From assembly GCA_024709705.1 (NCBI GenBank), contig JANJWE010000282.1, positions 1-5,473 on the forward strand: a DNA stretch of 5,473 nt, in the 5' to 3' direction. Below, one piece after another: positions 1 to 4,767 of this stretch (its first letter is position 1; every line of letters starts with the position of its first letter). Both the position numbers and the translations under genes were made by a program. This stretch comes from Flavobacterium sp. Lineage in GTDB: Bacteria; Bacteroidota; Bacteroidia; Flavobacteriales; Flavobacteriaceae. Below the pieces are notes generated by a model, which did no database searches, had not been told where the DNA came from, and saw only the letters and a list, made by a program, of their open reading frames with translations.

Positions 1-191
1 CCTCTATGTCTACTCTCAGTTCGGGCCTCGTTCCAGTGGGCTCTAAAGTCGTTGTAATTTACCGTTTCTCTGTTTTTATAAAACTTAGATTCAAAATCAT
101 ACAAATTACCCTGCTCCTTACCTTCGTAATAACGAGGCGTGTAGTTAAAACTTTTATTTCGGGGTAATTTAATTAATGATCGCTTTAGCAT
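1..191 (-). CDS. Conserved small flavobacterial protein, partial (C-terminus beyond the left edge)
   Basis: An open frame reads leftward from the ATG at 191-189 for 63 codons and leaves the window without a stop. The start MLKRSLIKLPRNKSFNYTPR is basic, followed by a charged segment rich in Tyr, Asn, Arg and Glu (YYEGKE, YDFESKFYKNRETVN, HWNEARTESRHRG). An in-frame TGA lies seven codons upstream with no other ATG between, so the start is well fixed. From memory, similar short flavobacterial proteins (about 90-100 residues, often with a C-terminal hydrophobic helix) sit near ribH and mutL and are sometimes labelled 'riboflavin synthase subunit beta'. I see no lumazine or riboflavin synthase motif here, so I do not assign that function. 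It lies beyond the ribH terminator and has its own promoter-like box, so it is probably transcribed separately. That it is a real gene is likely; its function is unknown. Confidence 0.72.
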   Translation of the reverse strand, partial: MLKRSLIKLPRNKSFNYTPRYYEGKEQGNLYDFESKFYKNRETVNYNDFRAHWNEARTESRHR

Positions 192-210
192 CTTCTTTGA
201 TATTATCTTT

Positions 211-218
211 CAAAGTTA
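211..218 (-). promoter_or_regulatory. Candidate -7 box for the small gene at the left edge
   Basis: The minus strand reads TAACTTTG here, an exact match to the Bacteroidota -7 consensus TAnnTTTG. It lies 19 nt upstream of the ATG at 191, giving a short leader. No exact TTTG is found 17-23 nt further upstream; the best is a TTTT run, so the -33 element is weak. Its position just after the ribH terminator supports an independent transcript. Confidence 0.4.
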
Positions 219-258
219 AACAATTCCAAACGGACTAGAAAATTTAGCTCTGTGAAAG

Positions 259-280
259 TTTTGTTAGTTTTTTAACAAAA
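259..280. repeat. AT-rich 8-bp inverted repeat next to the ribH terminator
   Basis: TTTTGTTA at 259-266 and TAACAAAA at 273-280 are perfect reverse complements around a 6-nt GTTTTT loop. On the minus strand this hairpin starts inside the U-tract of the ribH terminator. It may be an auxiliary downstream element of termination, or a by-product of AT-rich composition. Its stem is weak, with one G-C pair. Confidence 0.4.
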
Positions 281-305
281 AAACCAACCTGTAAAAAGGT
301 TGGTT
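277..305 (-). terminator. Rho-independent terminator of the TPR-ribH transcript
   Basis: On the minus strand, AACCAACCT (305-297) pairs perfectly over 9 bp with AGGTTGGTT (290-282) around a 6-nt loop, and an uninterrupted T run through 277 follows at once. The stem begins 24 nt after the ribH stop codon. This is a standard intrinsic terminator and closes the minus-strand pair. Confidence 0.85.
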
Positions 306-328
306 GGATGTATAAAATAGAAACCCTA

Positions 329-808
329 TTACAATGCAGTCATCTTGATAGCGGCTACAGCTGCTTCTACGCCTTTATTGCCGTGTTTTCCGCCGCTTCT
401 ATCTAAGGATTGTTGCTTGTTATTATCGGTTAGTACACAAAATATAACAGGCATTTTTCCGGATAAATTTAAATCTTTAATGCCATGTGTTACCCCTTCA
501 CAAACAAAATCAAAGTGCTTGGTTTCACCTTGAATTACACTTCCTATGGCAATAATTCCGGCTAAATTTGGAAAAGAATCCATCATTTTTTTACAACCGT
601 AAATTAATTCAAAACTTCCGGGTACATTCCATCTGATAATGTTTTGAGAAGCCACATTATTATCTATTAGAGTATCATAAGCTCCTTGATACAGCCCTTC
701 AGTAATATCGTCATTCCATTCTGAAACAACAATCCCAAACGAAAGTTGACTAACGTTTGGGAGTTGTGTTTTATCGTATTGGGATAAATTTTTATTTTCG
801 GTTGCCAT
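329..808 (-). CDS. ribH: 6,7-dimethyl-8-ribityllumazine synthase (riboflavin synthase beta chain)
   Basis: RibH condenses 5-amino-6-ribitylamino-uracil with 3,4-dihydroxy-2-butanone 4-phosphate to give 6,7-dimethyl-8-ribityllumazine, the penultimate step of riboflavin synthesis in the cytoplasm. The 159-residue length is normal for the family. Visible landmarks, in order: the first strand FGIVVSEWN (24-32) with the aromatic W31 at the substrate site, VPGSFE (62-67), the AIGSVIQGETKHFDFV block (87-102) with the expected catalytic His98, and LDRSGGKHGNKGVEAA (135-150) carrying the phosphate-binding Arg137 and Lys145 of the conserved GNKG. The first ~20 residues are a polar extension before the core. 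The ATG lies 2 nt after the stop of the upstream TPR gene, so the two are almost certainly co-transcribed and probably translationally coupled. A hairpin terminator follows. I see no FMN riboswitch in front of the pair. The identification is firm. Confidence 0.97.
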   Translation of the reverse strand: MATENKNLSQYDKTQLPNVSQLSFGIVVSEWNDDITEGLYQGAYDTLIDNNVASQNIIRWNVPGSFELIYGCKKMMDSFPNLAGIIAIGSVIQGETKHFDFVCEGVTHGIKDLNLSGKMPVIFCVLTDNNKQQSLDRSGGKHGNKGVEAAVAAIKMTAL

Positions 809-810
809 AT

Positions 811-1587
811 TTATTGAGCCATTCCGATTAAACCGTCTATGTTTCGGGCTTCTGGAGCCGACTCATATTTTTCTTTTATTTGAGTAAAATAATTCAATGC
901 TTCGGTTTTATTTCCTAAAGTAAAAGCTGTCTGACCTGCTTTTAAAAGAAAACGAGGCGTTGTCAAATCATTTTCATTCATTTCTGCCGCTTTTTTATAA
1001 TAATCTAAAGCTTCTTTCAATTGATTTTTTTGAGCAAAAGCATCACCTATAGCACCTTTGGCTAAAGCTGAAATAATCAAATCATCCGATTTGAATTTGT
1101 CTAGATGGCTGATGGCTTCTGTATTTTTACCTAAATTCAAATAAGCCATACCGGCATAATAATTGGCTAAGTTTCCGGCATCTGTTCCGGAATAATGCTC
1201 TGCAATTTTCAAAAAGCCAAATTTACCATCGGCACCATTTAAAGCCAAAGTAAACAAACTGTCTTTAGAAGTAGTTGAATCTAAAGCACTTTGAAAGTTT
1301 TGTTGTGCCATAAACATTTCATCGGCTGCTTCAAGCTCTTTGGGATCGGCTACAAATTTTTGATACAATAAATATCCCACTGTAACAAATGCAATAGCAC
1401 CAACAATTCCAAAAATATATTTTTGATTTTTAACAACCCATTCTTCAGCACGAGAAGCACCTTCATCCAAAGTATTAAAAACTTCGGCAGTAGTACTGTC
1501 TTTTGCATCTACATCAATGTTATCTTCAATATCTTCAACTTCTTTTGGTTTTGGAGATTTAAAACCTCTTTTATTGTATGTTGCCAT
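811..1587 (-). CDS. Single-pass membrane protein with a C-terminal TPR domain
   Basis: This 258-residue protein has three parts. Residues 1-55 are a polar, largely acidic N-terminus (VEDIEDNIDVDAKD), presumably cytoplasmic. One transmembrane helix lies at about 57-75 (YIFGIVGAIAFVTVGYLLY), with no signal peptidase site. The rest is a helical, presumably periplasmic, domain. In it, about three TPR-like helical pairs can be seen: 141-165 (ANYYAGMAYLNLGKNTEAI), 174-208 (GDAFAQKNQLKEALDYYKKA) and 212-245 (AGQTAFTLGNKTEALNYF). The architecture resembles the YfgM-type ancillary TPR proteins of the inner membrane, which act near the Sec translocon in Enterobacteria; a similar chaperone or scaffold role here is only inference. 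It is the first gene of a minus-strand pair with ribH. A conserved link with ribH and recF in Flavobacteriia is known to me from memory, but no biochemical reason for it is evident. Gene call firm, function open. Confidence 0.88.
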   Translation of the reverse strand: MATYNKRGFKSPKPKEVEDIEDNIDVDAKDSTTAEVFNTLDEGASRAEEWVVKNQKYIFGIVGAIAFVTVGYLLYQKFVADPKELEAADEMFMAQQNFQSALDSTTSKDSLFTLALNGADGKFGFLKIAEHYSGTDAGNLANYYAGMAYLNLGKNTEAISHLDKFKSDDLIISALAKGAIGDAFAQKNQLKEALDYYKKAAEMNENDLTTPRFLLKAGQTAFTLGNKTEALNYFTQIKEKYESAPEARNIDGLIGMAQ

Positions 1588-1609
1588 TTATATTAAATTT
1601 AATGAGCCG

Positions 1610-1617
1610 CAAAAATA
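1610..1617 (-). promoter_or_regulatory. Candidate -7 box for the TPR-ribH pair
   Basis: The minus strand reads TATTTTTG, an exact TAnnTTTG match, 22 nt upstream of the ATG at 1587. The sequence 17-23 nt further upstream has only a TTTT run in place of TTTG, so the -33 element is weak. A 12-bp AT palindrome (ATTAAATTTAAT, 1592-1603) lies between the box and the start codon. The location is right for the pair's promoter, but TAnnTTTG arises easily in AT-rich DNA. Confidence 0.42.
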
Positions 1618-1685
1618 AAATTTTTATTGAAATTTAAAAGTCATTTTGAACTATATTTTTTAGAAAAAGGTGTAATCCATCAAAA

Positions 1686-1719
1686 TTTGAAAAAAATTGC
1701 GAAATTCGTGTTACTTTTG
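1686..1719 (+). promoter_or_regulatory. Bacteroidota-type promoter for recF
   Basis: TTTG at 1686-1689 (-33) and TACTTTTG at 1712-1719 (-7, exact TAnnTTTG) are separated by 22 nt, within the 17-23 nt range reported for flavobacterial promoters. Transcription would start near 1725, giving a leader of about 40 nt before the GTG at 1764. The octamer GCGAAATT occurs on both sides of the -7 box (1699-1706 and 1745-1752), which may be chance. This is the best-formed promoter in the window. Confidence 0.62.
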
Positions 1720-1763
1720 TCCTACTGAATTTTAATTCTCATTAGCGAAATTTCAAACTTACA

Positions 1764-2843
1764 GTGATTTTAAAACAACTCTCCATTTTTAATTATAAAA
1801 GTATTTCGGAAAAACAATTCGAATTTGATTCCAAAATCAATTGTTTTGTTGGGAAAAATGGAGTTGGGAAAACGAATGTACTCGATGCAATTTATCATTT
1901 GGCCTATGGTAAAAGTTATTTTAATCCGTTGGCGATTCAAAACATAAAACACGGAACCGACTTTTTTTTACTGGAGGGAGACTTTGAAAAAAATGAAAGA
2001 TTAGAACAAATTAGTTGCAGTCTCAAAAAAGGTTTAAAAAAAACACTGAAAAGAAATGCCAAAGTGTATGAAAAATTATCAGAACACATCGGCTTAATTC
2101 CGTTGGTTATCATTTCACCGGCTGATACTGACTTGATTACCGAAGGCAGTGAGACACGAAGAAAATTCATGGATAGTATTTTGTCACAACTAGACAATAC
2201 GTATCTCAACAGCTTGATTCTTTACCAAAAAACTGTTGCCCAAAGAAATGCTTTGCTAAAATATTTTGCTTTAAATCATGTTTTTGATGCCGATACACTT
2301 CAAATATACAACGAACAATTGTATGAAATGGGCACCGAATTGTATCAAAAAAGGGTCCGATTTATTACTGAATTTATTCCTTATTTTTCAAAATACCATC
2401 AAATTATAACCCAGTCTGAAGAACAAGTTTACATTCGCTATGAAAGTGATTTGGAAAAACAAAGTTTACTTGAACTTTTAGATCAAAATATAGCCAAAGA
2501 CAGAGCACTTCAATATACGAGTGTGGGCATACACAAAGATGATTTACATTTTGAAATTGAGGCTTATCCCATAAAAAAGTTTGGTTCTCAAGGCCAACAA
2601 AAATCTTTTCTAATTGCACTCAAATTAGCCCAATTTGAATTTCTCAAAAGAGAAAGCGGTCAAAAACCAATTCTCCTTTTTGATGATATTTTTGACAAAT
2701 TAGATGAGTTTAGAGTAAGTAAAATTGTAGAGATGGTCAATGATAATGCTTTTGGACAACTTTTTATTTCGGATACACATCCGGAACGCACTGAAAAGAT
2801 TGTTAAAAGCACACATCAATCGTATAAAATTTTTCATTTATAG
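1764..2843 (+). CDS. recF: DNA replication and repair protein RecF
   Basis: RecF is an SMC/ABC-like ATPase that, with RecO and RecR, helps load RecA at single-strand gaps and stalled forks. The 359 residues match the family's usual length. Visible motifs: the N-terminal strand [12 protein letters not shown], the Walker A loop GKNGVGKTN (30-38, Lys36), the conserved [21 protein letters not shown] region (117-137), the ABC signature-like [17 protein letters not shown] (273-289, Ser275), Walker B ILLFDD (303-308), the D-loop DKLDEFR (311-317) and a terminal ISDTHPERT (335-343). Translation must begin at GTG 1764: an in-frame TAG lies at 1743-1745, no ATG exists between, and the next internal Met (residue 136) would delete the Walker A loop. 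The gene is divergent from the TPR-ribH pair and has its own promoter. In many relatives a DUF721 gene follows recF closely; none is present here. Identification firm. Confidence 0.97.
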   Translation: MILKQLSIFNYKSISEKQFEFDSKINCFVGKNGVGKTNVLDAIYHLAYGKSYFNPLAIQNIKHGTDFFLLEGDFEKNERLEQISCSLKKGLKKTLKRNAKVYEKLSEHIGLIPLVIISPADTDLITEGSETRRKFMDSILSQLDNTYLNSLILYQKTVAQRNALLKYFALNHVFDADTLQIYNEQLYEMGTELYQKRVRFITEFIPYFSKYHQIITQSEEQVYIRYESDLEKQSLLELLDQNIAKDRALQYTSVGIHKDDLHFEIEAYPIKKFGSQGQQKSFLIALKLAQFEFLKRESGQKPILLFDDIFDKLDEFRVSKIVEMVNDNAFGQLFISDTHPERTEKIVKSTHQSYKIFHL

Positions 2844-2892
2844 AATTATTATTTGAAATTTTCTAAAGAAAAATCTTAAATAAACTCTAAAT

Positions 2893-2914
2893 CCGAAACA
2901 AGTTCTGGTTTTTT
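2893..2914 (+). terminator. Weak candidate terminator after recF
   Basis: CCGAA (2893-2897) can pair with TTCTGG (2903-2908) with one bulged base, or as a 6-bp stem with a wobble and a mismatch. It is followed directly by TTTTTT (2909-2914) and another T-rich stretch. It lies about 50 nt after the recF stop. The stem is short and imperfect, so termination may be inefficient or the match may be chance. Confidence 0.3.
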
Positions 2915-2918
2915 ATTC

Positions 2919-2932
2919 TTTTTAGCTAAAAA
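2919..2932. repeat. Perfect 14-bp palindrome TTTTTAGCTAAAAA
   Basis: A self-complementary 14-mer with an AGCT centre and no loop lies between recF and the next gene. Having no loop, it fits a dimeric protein-binding site better than an RNA hairpin. However, ten of its bases are homopolymeric T and A, so its information content is low. It is about 50 bp upstream of the stronger inverted repeat at 2979-2995. Confidence 0.3.
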
Positions 2933-2967
2933 TCAAATAGGTTAAACCAATTCTATTCCCTTTTTCT

Positions 2968-3007
2968 TACATTTGAACTTCCTTTTGAAAAGGAATACAT
3001 TTCAACT
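2968..3007 (+). promoter_or_regulatory. Promoter/operator region for the 3041-4024 gene: inverted repeat flanked by a repeated 12-mer
   Basis: A perfect inverted repeat TTCCTTTT-G-AAAAGGAA occupies 2979-2995. It is flanked by two copies of a 12-mer with one mismatch: TACATTTGAACT (2968-2979) and TACATTTCAACT (2996-3007). Each copy contains a Bacteroidota -7-like box. The left copy is an exact TAnnTTTG (2968-2975) but lacks a -33 TTTG. The right copy (TACATTTC, one mismatch) has TTTG at 2972-2975 exactly 20 nt upstream, an ideal spacing that puts the inverted repeat exactly in the spacer. With either promoter, a protein bound to the repeat would lie over the polymerase or start site, so repressor control is a reasonable inference. 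The start codon is 33-45 nt downstream. Confidence 0.45.
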
Positions 3008-3040
3008 AAATACAAGCCATTTAATTTAATATTTACACCT

Positions 3041-4024
3041 ATGAAACGTATTTCATTCAAATCTTCTTATATCCTGATTTTTGGAGTTCTATGTCTTTTT
3101 TTTGGAATACAATTTATACTTCTTGACTCCTTAAAATCCTTAAAAAAGGTAAAAGAGTCGAATCAAAAAGCCTTAGAATTGCAATTGTACCCCAATCAGG
3201 TATTCTCAATAATTCATTTGGCAAACTATAATTTCTTGCAGGCTCAACACTTTTTTGACTTATATCTTTTGGAACATCAAACTTCCGATTTTGAAAAATA
3301 CCAGTTTCACATAAACACTACCATTCAATATCTTGATACTTTGTCAAAGGAAGAAAAACTTCTGAAAACATTTAAATCAACCTTTTCAGAAAAAATCAAT
3401 TTAGAAAAGCAACTCATAGATTCTCAAAAAGAATTAGAACAATGGGTGAACCAGGGTATATCCCCAATTATTGAATATGAATTTGACGCCTACAAAATAA
3501 AAAAATACGACATAGAACGCGTTTTAAGAACGGTAGAATATGATAGTATTAAATTAAGTAACGAGGTTATCAAAAGAGGTATTTTGGCACGAATAGGCAA
3601 TGCTATTTCAGGCAAATACGATATTCAAAAAGAAGAACTACAAGTTTATATGAAGGTTGTTTTAGATCAAAAACCAATATCCGGTAATTTTGAAAACCAA
3701 TTAAAAAATGTTTTTATTTCAACAGACAGATTTTACACCAATCAATTTAACGTATTCAAAAACAAGATTCATAAAACTCAAATCAAGCAGAAAAAACTAA
3801 TTCAAATCAATCACGAAATAGTAAACCATTGTCACAGTATTTTTAATTTTTATAAAGATTTTTACACTCAAAATAAAGAAGCACACCGTAAACAAATCAT
3901 GGAAGATGTAAAAAAAGATTTCAACAAAAACGAAATCTACATTTACCTACTGCAAGGCATCACCTTACTTTTTTTTATAGGAATTATTGGTTATTTAAGA
4001 TTAGGCAAAAATCAAAACATTTAA
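3041..4024 (+). CDS. Unrecognised two-TM protein with a large extracytoplasmic helical domain (sensor-like)
   Basis: I do not recognise this 327-residue protein with confidence. It begins with a basic N-terminus and a transmembrane helix at about 9-28 (SYILIFGVLCLFFGIQFILL). Then come some 270 polar, largely alpha-helical residues (29-299), and a second transmembrane helix at about 300-318 (YIYLLQGITLLFFIGIIGY). It ends after the short basic tail LRLGKNQNI. This TM, helical domain, TM layout is that of the input half of sensor histidine kinases and chemoreceptors, yet no HAMP, kinase or methyl-accepting region follows. The 65 nt after the stop show no obvious coding remnant. A notable segment is RGILARIGNAISGKYDIQKE (169-188), less helical and perhaps a linker or interaction motif. 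Only one Cys lies in the domain (His-Cys-His near 254), so no haem or metal motif is claimed. It has its own promoter/operator-like region and may read through into the DUF2461 gene. Gene real; function unknown. Confidence 0.78.
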   Translation: MKRISFKSSYILIFGVLCLFFGIQFILLDSLKSLKKVKESNQKALELQLYPNQVFSIIHLANYNFLQAQHFFDLYLLEHQTSDFEKYQFHINTTIQYLDTLSKEEKLLKTFKSTFSEKINLEKQLIDSQKELEQWVNQGISPIIEYEFDAYKIKKYDIERVLRTVEYDSIKLSNEVIKRGILARIGNAISGKYDIQKEELQVYMKVVLDQKPISGNFENQLKNVFISTDRFYTNQFNVFKNKIHKTQIKQKKLIQINHEIVNHCHSIFNFYKDFYTQNKEAHRKQIMEDVKKDFNKNEIYIYLLQGITLLFFIGIIGYLRLGKNQNI

Positions 4025-4089
4025 TCTTTTGATGGAGTAAATATCTGCTAAAAATTGTAAATTGGTCAAAAATATTTAGGCAAGAAAAT

Positions 4090-4764
4090 ATGTTAAAAGC
4101 AGAATCATTACAGTTTTTAGAAGATTTAAAACAAAACAATAATACCGAATGGTTTCATGCTCAAAAAAAGAGATATGAAAACTATAAAACGGATTACAAA
4201 AACCTCATTGCTTCACTATTAGAAAAAATGAAAGTCATGGATCCGGCTTTAACTACATTGGAAGTTAAAAATTGTACTTTCAGAATTAATCGAGATATTC
4301 GCTTTTCCAAAGATAAATCGCCCTACAAAACCAATTTAGGAATTTGGATGCCTATTCAAACTTTTTCAAAAAATGCTCCGGGATATTACATACATTATGA
4401 AAAAGGCAACAGCTTTGTAGCCGGAGGATTGTATTGTCCGGAAACGGAAGAATTGAAAAAAATAAGAACCGAAGTTGCCTATTTCTATGATGACTTAGAA
4501 GAAATAGTTTCGGATAAATCCTTTCAAAACACTTATGGCGATTTAGATCGAAACGAAAGTAACAGCCTGAAAAAAGCACCCAAAGATTTTGATCCCAATC
4601 ACGAAGCAATTGCCTATTTAAAACTCAAGAGTTTTACCGCTACTTGTAAAATTGAAGACACTGCATTTTTGCAACCTGATTTTTGTGAAATGGCTACAAA
4701 AAAACTCCTACCTTTGAAGCCTTTAAATGCATTCTTACAGCGTGCCTTAGACCCTTTGGAATAA
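4090..4764 (+). CDS. DUF2461 (TIGR02453) family protein
   Basis: The 224-residue protein matches the DUF2461 pattern along its whole length: an N-terminal helix with NNNTEWFHAQKKRYE (16-30), the hallmark FRINRDIRFSKDKSPYKTN (64-82), PGYYIHYEKGNSFVAGGLYCP (97-117), and KKAPKDFDPNHEAIAYLKLKS (161-181). The family is soluble and widespread in bacteria and some fungi, and its biochemical role is not established as far as I know. The dense set of invariant Arg, Lys, Asp and Tyr suggests a binding or catalytic pocket for a charged ligand. There is no signal peptide or transmembrane helix. The stop at 4762-4764 is 3 nt before the murB ATG, so the two are very likely translated from one transcript. 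I see no convincing promoter in the 65 nt upstream, and no terminator there, so transcription may come from the promoter ahead of 3041. Family call firm; function unknown. Confidence 0.9.
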   Translation: MLKAESLQFLEDLKQNNNTEWFHAQKKRYENYKTDYKNLIASLLEKMKVMDPALTTLEVKNCTFRINRDIRFSKDKSPYKTNLGIWMPIQTFSKNAPGYYIHYEKGNSFVAGGLYCPETEELKKIRTEVAYFYDDLEEIVSDKSFQNTYGDLDRNESNSLKKAPKDFDPNHEAIAYLKLKSFTATCKIEDTAFLQPDFCEMATKKLLPLKPLNAFLQRALDPLE

Positions 4765-4767
4765 CTC

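Noticed and set aside
345..533. Plus-strand open frame of 62 codons opposite ribH
   Set aside because: It lies fully antisense to the well-supported ribH frame and its protein resembles no family known to me.
1592..1603. Palindrome ATTAAATTTAAT in the TPR gene leader
   Set aside because: It is a perfect 12-mer but made of A and T only, which is expected by chance in such DNA. It is mentioned only in the promoter entry.
1588..1763. FMN (RFN) riboswitch ahead of the TPR-ribH pair
   Set aside because: The leader from the candidate promoter to the ATG is only about 20 nt and no conserved RFN core or multi-helix structure is seen.
1770..2209. Two overlapping minus-strand open frames (1770-1952 and 1937-2209) inside recF
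   Set aside because: Both are antisense to the RecF Walker A and central regions. AT-rich coding DNA often yields such shadows and nothing supports them.
2404..2619. Minus-strand open frame inside recF, Cys/His-bearing (CVCPHS)
   Set aside because: It is antisense to the RecF signature region. The Cys and His come from complementary codons, not a zinc motif.
2849..2880. Inverted repeat TTTTC-TAAA-GAAAA just after recF as a terminator
   Set aside because: The stem is 5 bp, nearly all A-T, and has no following T-tract. The candidate at 2893-2914 is somewhat better.
4028..4065. TTTG (4028) and TAAATTGG (4058) as a promoter for DUF2461-murB
   Set aside because: The spacer is 26 nt, longer than the 17-23 nt range, and the -7 box has a mismatch in its key TTTG.
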